This document shows positions 29,265 through 40,835 of a DNA stretch of 64,000 bases, piece after piece (the stretch's first letter is position 1; each line of letters begins with the position of its first letter). The notes below the pieces were generated by a model. It worked only from the letters and a program-made list of their open reading frames with translations, was not told the origin of the DNA and searched no databases. A program made the position numbers and the translations under genes. Source of the stretch: Doryteuthis pealeii (lineage: Eukaryota; Mollusca; Cephalopoda; Myopsida; Loliginidae). The stretch spans positions 91,816,776 to 91,880,775 of the forward strand of contig CM042138.1 in the NCBI GenBank assembly GCA_023376005.1. The letters are read 5' to 3'.

Positions 29265-29790
29265 AGGACATTAATCTATCCTCTGATATATTATTTCTGT
29301 TGGGCTTTGTTTAGACAATAAAGTCTGTTTGTTATAACTCTTTGTCGTGATTTCATATGTCCTGCGTTAGGTTACTCTCTCTTGAATAACCTAGTGCATT
29401 ATAAGAAATTCGTGTTAGCTACTGAGTTAACACCTCACTAATTCTTATAGACTGTCCTTTATCCCTAAATTTCAGACAGCATATCTTTATTAGTGACTCT
29501 TATCAAACAAGGCAAGACAGAAAAGCTCACGAGGGGTGAGTGAATAAAATAGTAAAAAGGTATGGTCTTGCATTGATCCAATCAAATTGAAGCCTTTATC
29601 TTTTTACCCTGTTTTGTATTCTTTCTGTTGAACTTTGCTTAGGCAATAAAGTCTATTTGTTATAACTCTTTGTCGGAATTTGTTCAATCCATATGTTCTG
29701 CGTTAGGTTACCCTTCCTTGGATAAACTAGTGCATTATAAGAAACGGGTGTTAGCTATTGAGTTACCACGACGTTAATTCTTATACCATA
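29265..29790 (+). repeat. Direct duplication of a ~190-bp LTR-like segment
   Basis: Copy 1 (about 29265-29455) and copy 2 (about 29600-29787) share CAATAAAGTCT, TTTGTTATAACTCTTTGTCG, CTGCGTTAGGTTAC, CTAGTGCATTATAAGAAA, GTGTTAGCTA and TTAATTCTTATA-like ends. CTCTGTCACGTAT also occurs at 29048 and 29819, suggesting a larger repeat. AATAAA followed by a T-rich segment resembles R-U5 of an LTR; the class is inferred. Confidence 0.5.
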
Positions 29791-29975
29791 AAATCCAACT
29801 AGCCAACGAATGTTCTTCTCTGTCACGTATACAGCAGGGTTGATAATTTAATTTTCTTTCATTAGGTCTTATTTTAATCTTTAACCTTTCATAACATATT
29901 TTCGATTAACTTTACATGAATCCATTATTCTGTTGATTTTCTTGGTTTGCGTTTGGAAACCCTTTCTTTTCATTA

Positions 29976-30398
29976 TCTATTAATAATAGAGATTCGCTTC
30001 CGGTTCTTGTCTGTAACAAAAACTACGTCACTGCTTACGTCACTATACCCGAAATCGTCATAACATAGAATAAATACACTCAAAATTTGAGCATGCAACA
30101 TTAGGCGGTCCTCATTGTTTTTTAAAACAAGTTTTAATAAATACATGTCTGGTATTATCTGTCTATACATAGTTTGTTTTATTTTAATATATATTTAAAG
30201 TTATCAGAACTAAGTTTCCATTTCAATTTTTAAATTTTTTACACCTTTAATAAATTTATTTTATTTTTTACTCCTTTAATAAATTTGAGGATTTTACTTT
30301 ACTTATGATACAAACTCTCTGATATTAGATTTTCAACTCCCATCCCCTCAGGCAATATTTATTTTACGTCGTCCAGCGGGCGTTTTTTATTTTGCTTT
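29976..30398 (+). mobile_element. Non-autonomous Helitron-like element (Hel-2)
   Basis: Starts TCTATTAATAATAGAGATTC directly after an A. It shares CGCTTCCGGTT, CTGTAACAAAAACTACGTCA, CATTAGGCGGTCCTCATTG and TCAACTCCCATCCCCTCAGG with 21590-22200. The terminal hairpin (GTCCAGCGGGCG) and CTAG end are decayed to GCTTTT. Confidence 0.6.
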
Positions 30399-30399
30399 T

Positions 30400-31005
30400 T
30401 AAAGTAATGCATTTTCCTTTAATCTTGTTTTAAATGACACATATTTCGAAAAGACATAAATGTTTCAGGCCAATTTCGAATTAAACATATCATGAGGCAT
30501 TTTTGGATTCTACTGAATCCCCTTGCTTACAAAGATAAAGTTCCTTTATGGAAACTTTGTCTATTGTTTCACTTTCATAGTAACTTCTTGGCATTATGTA
30601 TCATATTTCCTTTGTGTATTTTCTTTGTTTGTTTATATCAGTTTAAAGCCAGGAAAAATATTTATTCATATGTGAAGAGGTGTTGATTTTGCTGAACAAT
30701 AAACCTGGTCGCAGATAAGAGAACCATATGCAAGATAAGTTTGAAAAGGTGAAATTGAAATAAAACAAAGACATTATCCAAAATAAAACAAAAAAGTCTC
30801 GTCTATTAAATGGATGTGAATATGAGTTTTCAAATATTCACAAATATAAAGAAAAAAAGGGAATCATGATATATTCTCATCTACAATGAGTTTACAAGTA
30901 TTTAAACAAGCAGACATATGAACTGATCATGTTTAATATACTGACCACCTGAAAGAGTTTGAATATAGAAAGGAAATTCTTTGTAAGTAGATGTACGAGT
31001 TTACC
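30400..31005. other. Unassigned AT-rich sequence
   Basis: A 64-codon hydrophobic ORF (30492-30686) has no family motif or supporting context. Confidence 0.4.
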
Positions 31006-31008
31006 AAT

Positions 31009-31285
31009 CTCACTGCCAAAAGCAAGATGCAACACAAATCCGATTTTTAAGAGGATAAAAACTGGTTTGAATCAGGGTTTTTACTTCTCCTAGACTGGTT
31101 GTCTAACTAAGACTAAAGAACTCAGTAAAACAGTTTACACATTGCTATGACGAAAAACAAATGACTCCACGTTTTCACAATGACATTAATGTGAAGTGAA
31201 ACGCAAACATCTCCCTCCAGGATTTGAACTCGGGTCGCTGATTCCATTTTCTACAGTTATAACCGTTACGATGGCGCATTTGTGT
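31009..31285 (-). repeat. SINE-2 copy, diverged
   Basis: TTTACCAATCTCACTGCCAA, CTCCTAGACTGGTTGTCTAA, AAGTGAAACGCAAAC, CCAGGATTTGAACTCGGGTC. Clearly older than the other copies. Confidence 0.75.
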
Positions 31286-31464
31286 AAATATATCTACGTT
31301 GTGATAGACAGTTTCGGACAAACACTATTTTAACAAGCAGACATCATTTTCAATTCCATTCTTATAAAAATATGAGCATCATTTATTTGTAGTCAATAAA
31401 ACAAAACATATTTTTAATAATTATTTCACAACGCTAAATATTAATAACAATCTTTTAATAGGAT

Positions 31465-31665
31465 TAGACTGTTGAATGGTTTAGTTTGGTTTAGTTTGTT
31501 TTACGGCATATCAACCCTTTTCGGGTCATTGAAGTCATTTTGAAAAAAGTTTCTGTTTCAAGTTCTTGATATCTTCAAATTGGTATAAATAATTTTCATT
31601 AGCTTCATTTGATTTGTTTAATGGTATAATAACCCTGTGGGATATCAAATGCCAAAGGCTGTTAG
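31465..31665 (+). repeat. Repeat A head fragments
   Basis: TTTAGTTTGGTTTAGTTTGT with ACGGCATATCAACCCTTTTC and GGGTCATTGAA (31480-31535), and a second similar head TTTGTTTAATGGTATAATAACCCTGTGGGATATC near 31610-31645. Only the head of the family is present. Confidence 0.45.
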
Positions 31666-31669
31666 AGTG

Positions 31670-32295
31670 TGAGATAAAAGTGGTACTCAAGTTTCTTTTA
31701 CAGGTTTATTTTTGTAGATGTATTTCGTGTATGCATTAGACTTCTGATTCATAATTTTTATTGTATTTTTATTTCTCTCAAGAAGGATAAAATGCCATTA
31801 ATATTAGTGTTCTCTAACAGTCTCTCATTATTTACGCTGAAATATTTCTTTCTGGTTGGAGTGAAAACTCCACAGCTGCTAGATGTAAAAAGAAAAAAAA
31901 AAAGTGCGTCTCTTCGATTGCACATAATCAAATATATGTGCCTATATAATATAACAGCTGATCATGTTGAATAGAAGAAACAAACCTCTTAAATGAAAGA
32001 AAAAGTTTTGTCTCTTCTATTCCACATATAATCTATAATTATCTGACCACATTTTGGGGTTATGAAAATTAACCAAACACAAATCTCAGACATATAAATG
32101 GTTAACTCGTTAAAAAAAATCTTAACTTATTTCTGATGAATTAAAGTTTTCATATATTTGTAATACAATACTCTGTATATATAAAAAAAAATATGCACCT
32201 ACACTAATATTTATATGTATATACACAAAAATCTTATATGTACGTTTGAGTTCTCGATTTGTTGTATCCATCATGGAAAGTCTTGATACTATTCA
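31670..32295. other. Unassigned AT-rich sequence
   Basis: Nothing recognisable; no motif-bearing ORF. Confidence 0.4.
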
Positions 32296-32299
32296 CTAT

Positions 32300-32303
32300 A
32301 TAT

Positions 32304-32356
<53 letters not shown>

Positions 32357-32699
32357 AATTGCATGTATATATATATGTGTGTGTATATATATTTATGCAT
32401 GTATATATATTGTGTGTATATATTTATTATGCAGTATATATGTGGTTGTATATATATTTATGCATGTATTATATTGTGTGTGTATATATATGTTATATGT
32501 GTATATATATTATATATATATATATATTATATATATATATATTATGCATGTATACATATGTGTGTGTATATTTTATTTATGCATGTATATATGTGTGTTA
32601 TGTGTATATATTTATTTATGCATGTATATATATGTGTATGTGTATATTTTATTTATGCATGTATATATATTTGTGTGTGTATATATTTATTATGCATAA

Positions 32700-32761
<62 letters not shown>

Positions 32762-32850
32762 TTTATTTCTGCTGGTATTATATATGTGTGTGTATATTTG
32801 TGTGTGTAAAGATATTTATTTATTCATGTATATAGATGTGTGTATATGTA

Positions 32851-32895
<45 letters not shown>
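32300..32895. repeat. Complex TA/TG microsatellite array
   Basis: About 600 bp of interleaved (TA)n, (TG)n and a higher-order unit resembling TTTATGCATGTATATATATG plus TGTGTATA. Three long ORFs rich in Y, I, C and V cover it and are artefacts. Confidence 0.95.
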
Positions 32896-32900
<5 letters not shown>

Positions 32901-32921
32901 ATAATTAATGTTGTATCTATT

Positions 32922-32969
32922 GGCTAATATTGCAAATATTCCAGTCTGTATAAGACCATCATCAGAGCC
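32922..32969 (-). ncRNA. Hammerhead-like core, FB-5 left arm
   Basis: Minus strand: GGCT, CTGATGA, stem II GGTCT/AGACT, then GGAATATTTGCAATATT and AGCC. Stem I GGCT/AGCC is perfect. The cleavage triplet would be ATT and stem III is AATATT-type pairing. GAAA is altered to GGAA in this copy and one extra T precedes stem II. Confidence 0.5.
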
Positions 32970-33081
32970 GATCTGCTATGTAACGAGGATTTTTTTTTTA
33001 TAATATGACCAGTTTGTAAGGAAAATATTTATTATTGGTAATATTTATCTAAAATCTATTTTCTTCGTTGCATGACAAATC

Positions 33082-33128
33082 GGCCCTGATGATGGTCTTA
33101 TACAGACTGAAATATTGCAATATAAGCA
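33082..33128 (+). ncRNA. Hammerhead-like core, FB-5 right arm
   Basis: CTGATGA, stem II GGTCT/AGACT, GAAA, stem III ATATT-GC-AATAT, then ATA as NUH triplet. Here the core nucleotides are intact but stem I has decayed (GGCC against AGC). The two arms therefore each preserve what the other lost. Confidence 0.5.
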
Positions 33129-33216
33129 ATAAATACAACATTAATTAAAAACATATGTGTGTTTTTACAAATTTTGTCTGATAGACTTGTCTGGTTTCAC
33201 TTACTTATTCGTCATT

Positions 33217-33221
<5 letters not shown>

Positions 33222-33264
<43 letters not shown>

Positions 33265-33415
33265 TATATGCGTATGTATTGTATGTGTGTGTATATGTAT
33301 ATTATATATATGTATATATATATGTAATATATGTATAATGTAAAATGTATATATATATATATATATAATATATATATATATTAATATATATTATATATAT
33401 AATAATATATATTAT
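33222..33415. repeat. (TA)n-rich array
   Basis: TA array with interruptions and TGTA patches, ending near 33415. Confidence 0.9.
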
Positions 33416-36400
33416 ACCCTTGTAACGCAACGGCAATTATATAATCGACCTATGCCAGTAATTATCGCTGTGCAATCTGATTAACCCATCAGTGGTACAT
33501 AAATTTTGATGACCGTGAAGAATTTCACTCTGGTAAAGCAATGACTTGACTAGTCCCAAACTGCTCTCTACGCCTTTTCGGGAAGGCACATACAATTACT
33601 TGTTTCTCGTTCGTTCTGGTACTTAGCTTTTACCAGCCTCTAGACTTTAAATATATTTGTCGCTGCCTACCCACTCTCATGAAGAAATTGTACGTCTAGA
33701 ATCTTAATATGTTCTTCAGGAATTAAGTATTTCAGTAATAATTATTTTTTAAAGTTTGTTTTAAATGAAATATTAAACGAGAATAACCGGAATGTTACAA
33801 ATTGATAATTTGGAATGCAAACATTAGTAAATTAAAGTATTGTAAACAAATAAGAAATACGAGAGAAAAACTTTAGAATGAAAACATCCGCGAATAAACG
33901 GTTGTTATCGTACATTTTCGGAAGGTAAGTAAAAAACAGTTAATATTTGTGGTGTCGTACAGTGATGTGGATGGGTCGATTAGGTAAATATTAGTTAGTT
34001 AAACATTTTAAGCATATATAAACATGTTTTTTTAATTCATCCCATGAAACGTTAAATTTCTATCATCTAAGTTTTTGATTTATACCTCGGATGCAAATTT
34101 GAAAACGTTAGTCTGGAATTCTTATTCCTTTCTGTTAAATATATTTTTTATATATAAGCTTCTGCAATCCACCACTTACAATTTGTCTATATTAGACTTA
34201 CACGACAATCCACAAGTGGTTTGTCTACCTCTATTATAAACTAAACTCACTACCATACTTACTAAACACTATATTACTTCTCTTACACAACGAACCAAAT
34301 CAAACAGCCCGAGATAGTGATCGGCCCTTTTTACTATTTATCAGCTTAATATTTGACAGCCGTCCATTTCTACTTTATTCGACATTTGACGGAACAGACC
34401 TCTGCAAGTATAATTAGGCTTAAGGATCATACCCTAAAAATATTAAGTCAACTCTTAAGGAAGCAAACCAAACGTTTTTCTTCACTAAGATTTTAGCACT
34501 TTGCCTTAACCCACATAAAGGTAGTTATTCAACTGCAGTGCTCTTGCTGGGCCCGCAAACCTAAAAGGATGACCACAAAAATCTGTTCTACAACTTCTAA
34601 CATATTAATCCACCCAAGTGTTACAGAACCTGGAAATTACTTCATAGCTCTTTTACGATTATATATGCACATTCTATCATTATCAACATGTATCGTTAAC
34701 TATTCGCTATTTTGGAAACTCTTTCTGAGAAGAATAATTTCTTGATACCGCTATCTCTTGAAATTAATTGCAAACGTTTGAACAACCCCGGAGGCATTCA
34801 ATGAGTCTCACTCAATTAATTGGTGTCCTTGGTAGTGTTTTAGATCATAAGTATTGAGGAAGGGTTAAGGGTTTAAAACACACAGACACCATGTTTATAG
34901 AAAGTAGCCAAACTTTCCTTAATAGGGGCCACCCCGTGATAATTGAATTACACTGCAGATTTTAAACTTTAGAAATGGATATCATTATTTACATTTAGTT
35001 CAAATAAGTAAATTCTCTCAGTAGGACTACAACAAATGCTATTCTTGCAGAAGGAAAAATACAATATTTCAAGAACAATACAGAAAATGCTATACTTACT
35101 TTAAGCATAGTATTATACCCTATATATGTTAATATATATAGATATATATTAGTATATATATAGTCAATCATGAATATACTTGAGAATGAGTTTTATTAAT
35201 GATGTACTTTGATCCATTATAGAAATAACGCCCATTGCCGCGGGCCCAATTGATGTCCGGAACCAAAAATTGATACGAAATGGTATACATTGAATTCTTC
35301 GAAAATAAGAAGGGCGAAGTCCCGATATATAATGAAATAAAGGGTTAGTCTTGTTAAATGGTTCAAACGAAAAAAGACCAATGGGCAATGCTTAGAGCCC
35401 CAAAACATACAATTAATCACTTTGATTATGTACGCTTGTGTATTCAATTTTCAAATATATCTGTATTATGTATTTTAACATATCATCTAACCATTCTGTA
35501 TCTAATCTATTTTCTATCTATTATCTATCTATTCTATCTGTTGTCTATTGGTCTGTCTGTGATGTGATTGTGCTGTCTGTCTGTCTTTCTATCTATATGT
35601 AATAGTGTGTGTTAGTTTCAACAGTAAAAAAAGAGTTCAATCGATAAAGGTAGGGTAAAAAGAGACATAGATTGTATTTACAATAAGGTACATAAGAAAA
35701 TACGGTTAGGCTTGCCGCCTTAACTATGTGTAACAGTTACTGTACAGTATACAACACCTTTTCACTCTGAGTGTCTTAATTTTTTATGAGTGAGAACCGT
35801 TGTATAATTCTCCACTGTTAGGAAAACGGCCGGGTATAAGTGTTAGTATTGAATTTTTGACAATTACCCTTAATGACGTATTAACACTGTTCTGTCAACT
35901 GGATGAAATGAAGGCCACTAGAATAAGCATCCGTTTTGTTTTCATTGGTTTGGTCGAGATTTTCGGCATTTACCTGTCAACCCTTGTTGGCCACCTTTAG
36001 TATCCAAAGATGGTATTTTCTTATTCAAATCTTGAGTGTTGTAACTGTTCTTCCGGTACTCCAGTTTTCATTTTTTTAAAACATTTTTCTTAAATCTCAA
36101 CTTTTCGTGAATAAAACTCCTAGATAGCAAGCCCTAACAGTAGCACCTCTCGGCCAACAGGAACCGGAGTTAATGGTGCATGATCATTGACGAAGCCTAA
36201 GACCACGTTCCAGCAACAGTTCCAGCAATTGAAACGTCACCATCCCCAGAAATAGCAGTTTAAAATCCCATCCCAGAACGAAAGGCACCCTCAGTTCACT
36301 TGCCTTCTTCATGATACATTTATTATATAAAGGATTTGACCTTGTCAATTTATGGCTAGTACTTTTCGTTGAACAATCTATGTAGGTCTAGGGCCTTTGA

Positions 36401-37130
36401 CATGACATCAACCGAAATTGTTCAGAAGGAGCGTGCACCAACCTGAATAATGTATTCTGTGGGAAGTTTCTCCTCTCTATTTTGTGTTATGTTATCATTG
36501 AAATTATCGATAAGAAAAAATAGGAGCTTTCCTTACTTTGTCCCGGTACCAAGATAAAACGCAAACAGTGTTACTTAGAAAACCAAATACACTGTATAGT
36601 TTCTTTCATTGGTAATTCTTATTTTTTTCAGCTTACTTTACAATTCACCAATTTCTTCTTAACGTGTAAAATATGGAAGATCCAGAAGGTTTGTATAATA
36701 TATATAGTCTATGTCTTTAGAGTGATTATGAAAAAGCGCAATATTAGTCTAACTAATTTAATTTGGGTAATGTTGTTCTTTTTTCCATTCATTAATATGG
36801 CACACTTTATGTATCCCTATAGTTAGGAATATGACTTGAAGGTATAATTTATGAACATTATTTGCTCTCGGACCCTAAACACGAGAAATCTATATTTAAT
36901 ATACTAAGACTATCGCTTCATAATTCAGTTTCCTCAAGTATCTATGTTGTTTCTAACACTATATTAAAGGCTGAATGACATTTAGTCGCCATTTTCTCTT
37001 GAAGCCATTCACCATGTTTATTAAGTTGTCTATGAAAAGAAGTGTGCCGTTTTATACGATTCGGGAAACTTGAATACAATCAATGTCAACCCAGTAATGT
37101 CGGAACTCTGTTATACCATAATCTAAAAAA
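33416..37130. other. Long unassigned stretch, possible host intergenic or intronic sequence
   Basis: About 3.7 kb with no recognisable transposon. It contains a (CTAT/CTGT)n patch at 35495-35600. Signals compatible with splicing occur at 33925 and 36631-36689 (separate entry). Short ORFs (35164-35447 minus, 35800-36000 plus) have no family motif. Confidence 0.4.
36632..36688 (+). other. Candidate small 5' coding exon (speculative)
   Basis: A pyrimidine-rich acceptor (TTCTTATTTTTTTCAG, AG at 36630-36631) precedes 57 bp containing ATGG (ATG 36673-36675) with A at -3, G at +4 and an in-frame TAA two codons upstream. It ends AAG|GTTTGT at 36688/36689. An AAG|GTAAGT donor lies 2.7 kb upstream at 33924/33925. 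The predicted start would be MEDPE. Such signals also arise by chance, and no downstream exon was identified. Confidence 0.2.
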
Positions 37131-37430
37131 CATAATTACCATATATAACAATGTATATAATATATATTATTATCATTATATTTATATATATATATATATT
37201 ATATAGAGAGAGGGAGAGATAGATATTCATGTTTTGTATATAGTGTATACTAGACTGTATATTTGGGGAGAATTGTTATTAATGTATAAATTTATAATAT
37301 TAGATGTATTTTTTATATAATACGCTATATATGATACTATAATATATATATTGAATAAATAATATAATATATATATATATCATAATTTAATATTACTTAT
37401 TTTTTTATTATATATTTTATTATTATGACT
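37130..37430. repeat. AT/TA low-complexity sequence
   Basis: Interrupted TA runs with a short GA patch (37204-37222). Confidence 0.8.
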
Positions 37431-37700
37431 CTCTCGTCGATTTCGACGCTATATGAGGGTTCATACACTTATCGAAAACCCACAACATGATTTTGTTATA
37501 AGGTGCTAGAAGGCTTGGTTGGGACCATCGCAACTTTCGATAGGAAAAGAATTGAGCATGCACAAGGGAAACAGCGTACAAAACCCACGTGCAATCAGTA
37601 TAGATCTGACCTCAGGATAATATTGAATATCAAGAGTTGTCTGTGCTCTCTCCTCTAGGACTGTATTATACCTACCAAGTGTTAAAGAGGCATCCAGGTC
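37431..37700 (+). repeat. Decayed Repeat C plus SINE-2-like sequence
   Basis: CTCTCTCGTCGATTTCGACG, AGGGTTCATA, GCTTGGTTGGGACCATC, then TCTGACCTCAGGATAAT, CTCCTCTAGGACTGT and GTTAAAGAGGC. It parallels 18099-18330 but with many small indels. Confidence 0.5.
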
Positions 37701-38169
37701 TCACTGCCACCTACTATATCCATCTCTCCAATAAGACTGGAAGGCAAGAAACTATCTTATGGATTTCATTGATCCTTTTCCTCAATTCGGTATATACGCT
37801 AGTGAAAATGCACAAAAACAGAGCCTTGTCTGGATTTGAATATACACAAGGGAATTCGACAAGTCCACTTTCCCACGAACATTTCATACACCCATTTGTA
37901 TAGTTAGTTATACCATATTGTATATTAACCTAAACGAACGTATACGGTTTTTCCGCAACTCATATGAGAATCACTTTGAAACTGATTGTAAGCGCGAAAT
38001 AAAGAGAGTTGAAGCAAACATCACTTCCCGATATTTATCAGCTCTTATTGCGAATCATTATTCAATGTTAAAAAAGAATCTTAATTAAAATAGTTAAAAA
38101 ACTTGTCAATGATTAATACTTATATAAATAACGCATATCGTATTACTGTATACCTATATAATATATATA

Positions 38170-38990
38170 GTCCCGTCCTACAGACACGTGTTTCGACTTA
38201 TCAGAAGTCTCTTAAGTGCCTCGCGTACGAACATTTGTAAGCTACCTACAGCTCGGAGGATATCCTCGCAATTTCCCCGTATCGGTTAACCAGTTAGCTG
38301 ATTTCAATCGTGTTATGGTTATAGCTGAACCGTGCGTTAGTGCAATTTCCCGTTAGTGATCGTCGCGCACCATAAAATGCGAATGGGCATTGTTAACTGT
38401 TTTTGACGTGAGACACATTGTTCGTTGGTGTATGTATTGTTAGAAGACCGCTAAGCGTAGAGATATCCCCTCCCGTATAGAGTGCTCCATCCATTAGAAA
38501 TATAGTAGAGCGTTTGCCGTTTACACTCTTTAGTTGGCAATAACGTTCGATCAAGTGAAGAATCCCCCCACTACAAAGAAAGACATGACCTCTCAAAACC
38601 GCTCAGGCGGATGGGTATGCCTACGGATTTATCTATCCACTAACACGTGTTTACGCGGCTCTACTTCAAGTCTCTTCAGTCTGGCTAGAACTATTTGTAA
38701 GCTTATTCTACAGCCGGGATTGCAATCCGGATGGTTCACATCAGTCGGATATTATCTACACCGCTAGGGCTATAGTCACCCCACATAATTGCGAAGTGAT
38801 TTTTAAACTGTTTTAATACACCAAACCATCTTGTTTGTATAATATAAGACCGCCGTATGAGTGCTCTCGATGCGCAATTCATTATATAGTAGAGCGTTGC
38901 GTTGCAAGCTTTATAGTTGGCTGTCGTCAATCTGAAATCCCGCTTCCGCCCAACTACGTGCGTCAGACAATTTGTTAAGCTATCTCTAAC
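38170..38990 (-). repeat. Degenerate tandem repeat with hammerhead-like core
   Basis: Two imperfect units: ACACGTGTTTCGACTTATCA, AGAAGTCTCTTAAGTGCC, ACATTTGTAAGCT (38183-38250) against ACACGTGTTTACGCGGC, CAAGTCTCTTCAGTC, CTATTTGTAAGCT (38643-38705). Likewise TAGAGTGCTCCAT, ATAGTAGAGCG, TTTAGTTGGC (38477-38540) against TGAGTGCTCTCGAT, ATAGTAGAGCG, TTATAGTTGGC (38857-38922). Strongly diverged. Confidence 0.5.
38183..38218 (-). ncRNA. Hammerhead-like core at 38.2 kb
   Basis: Minus strand: CTTAAGA (38210-38216, one change from CTGAAGA), stem II GACTT/AAGTC (38205-38209 with 38195-38199, five perfect pairs), GAAAC (38190-38194), a short ACACGTGT stem III and GTC (38183-38185). No extra base separates core and stem II. 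The second unit at 38643 keeps CTGAAGA but has lost stem II. Confidence 0.45.
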
Positions 38991-39950
38991 ATGCCGGGAC
39001 TGAAACGTCGTCGAGCAACTTCAAAATGTATAAGAAGGTCATCAGGTAATGAAGCCACAATGCGAGAGATATTAAATGACAGAATTGCAGGTTTTGCGAC
39101 AACTCAGAACTGTTCACCATTAGCCCGTTAGATAACGGAGACAAGAAGTTCAAGGTTTGATTGTAGTACTCGCCAGTACCACCAGATATTTGTGAAAGTT
39201 ATGAAAGGCACCGTTTATTCTATGATCTACACTATACTAACTTTCATATATATTGATCTATTCACTGATTATTTAAGCATCTGATTTGTAAATATTAGCC
39301 AAAAGCTATACCATGAATATAGTATAATATTATATAATATTATACTACTATTATATATTATATTATAATATTTTTTCTATATTACTAATTTACCTATGTA
39401 CAAAGTTATTCAAAATCTTCAGTTACGCTTTTTTCTTAAATCTTCAAAGTCGCTATACATTGTTGAAGACTTTTATGCGGACCATGAGCAATAGACATCA
39501 TTAGATACAATTACAATTTTCAATCATATCTCAAACAGTACCTCACAATGTTAAAACACCTACTTTATTCTTCTCCAATATCCTTAGCATTAAATTTTAC
39601 TAATGATTAATACATTCAAGTAAAGAGTCACAGTAAAAGCGAAGGAGAGGGCTTTTCCATTAGGGACCGCGTCACTTGAAATTTTTTCTTTAAGAGAGAT
39701 TCCTTGAAAAGGAATTTTCATATTTCTCATTCATTTTTTATTCATTCATTCATTCATATTTTTTTTTTTCATGTAAATTCATAAACAGTCACGAATCATT
39801 TAGCCAATAATGGACCACCAACTAATAATCATAAAAGATTTCCTGTTTGATTTCCGACTTATTTCAGTATATTTCTCTTACATATAAACTGTTTTAGAAG
39901 AATGATCTTTGTTAGATGCAAGATACAGAATGGACAAACTCCTTTTTTAT
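38991..39950. other. Unassigned sequence
   Basis: No family motif. A 46-codon basic ORF from ATG at 38991 and a tRNA-like GGTTTGATTGTAG at 39153 are noted without a call. Confidence 0.35.
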
Positions 39951-39959
39951 AAAAATACT

Positions 39960-40105
39960 AAGCATATAATATCTGTGGCAGGGTAAGTTAAGAGAGAATG
40001 AGTGCCTTACGTGGCAGGATACACACAGAGAGATTGAACCCACAACTTTAGTCGAGAGATTTGAAGTAGTCTCAACTATTGCTAAAGACGGTCCACGAGT
40101 CAAAC
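39960..40105 (-). repeat. tRNA-like SINE segment, tentative
   Basis: Minus strand holds TTGTGGGTTCAATCTC, a B-box-like motif, about 45 bp after TTAGCAATAGTTGAGAC. No copy elsewhere in the window confirms a family. Confidence 0.3.
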
Positions 40106-40664
40106 AGCCCTGTTGGTCTGTTGATTACTGAGTGTTATTGGACATATCGGAGCGTGGTGAATGTAGTGGCATACATATCACTCTCAGAACACAACTTTTA
40201 CTCACTGGAGGGAGACTGATTTCAGCCTGGAGAATCGGTTGTCTGTTTCTGATCTCAATGGATTGAAACTTTTCGACCGAGGATCAAGACCTGAAGGATT
40301 TGTTTCAATTCCGCATAAGAAAATCCAAGATTTTGAATTTAAAAACATCTGAAGCTGAGGGGAGTGGTATAATTTTACTTTTTTGATAAGATACCTCAAA
40401 GGAATGTGTATTTGTTTCCCCTGGAACAATCTAGAAGCAGGCATATAGTATATATAGAGTTACAATATGAGAAATGATCATCCATTTATCTAATATATAT
40501 TCGATGGTAGATGCCCCATCTATTTATTACTCGACGGTGAAATAATAACCGAATGCAAATTCACAATATAATTCTTTAATCAGAAAAACCACGTTATAGA
40601 AATAAGTGATAATAAAAATGTAAAGGTTTAATATATATATATAGTAGTAATAACTGTGAAAAAG

Positions 40665-40835
40665 ACCGAGAAAAATGGAAGTGTAATATCCGGGACAGTA
40701 TTGGTAATAATAGTAGAAAGAGATTTGACATAGAACAACAGTGGTTCAATAAAACAAACTATTTGAGTGATGTTTATTTCGGTCCCAATGCCCCGCGATT
40801 ATCACAGCATCATCTGTCTCCTAATCCTGCGATCT
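40665..40835 (-). repeat. FB-like terminal module with hammerhead-like segment
   Basis: AAAAATGGAAGTGTAATATC and CGGGACAGTATTG (40673-40706) match the terminal module of the FB elements next to a TA tract. Further in, the minus strand reads GATGATGCTGTGATAATCGC, GGGACC and GAAATAAACATCACTC (40770-40820), in the position the core occupies in FB-1, 4 and 5. Stem II is not well formed. Confidence 0.4.

Larger units (their letters stand above)
32897..33225. repeat. Inverted repeat FB-5 with hammerhead-like cores
   Basis: Left arm about 32897-32972, right arm about 33078-33148, related by TAATTAATGTTGTATCTATT, GTCTGTATAAGACCATCATC and their complements. The right arm continues to GTCTGGTTTCACTTACTTAT, a variant of the terminal module, then (TA)n at 33222. 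Confidence 0.85.

Noticed and set aside
35800..36000. 66-codon plus ORF as a small gene
   Set aside because: No motif and no supporting context; length is within chance expectation.
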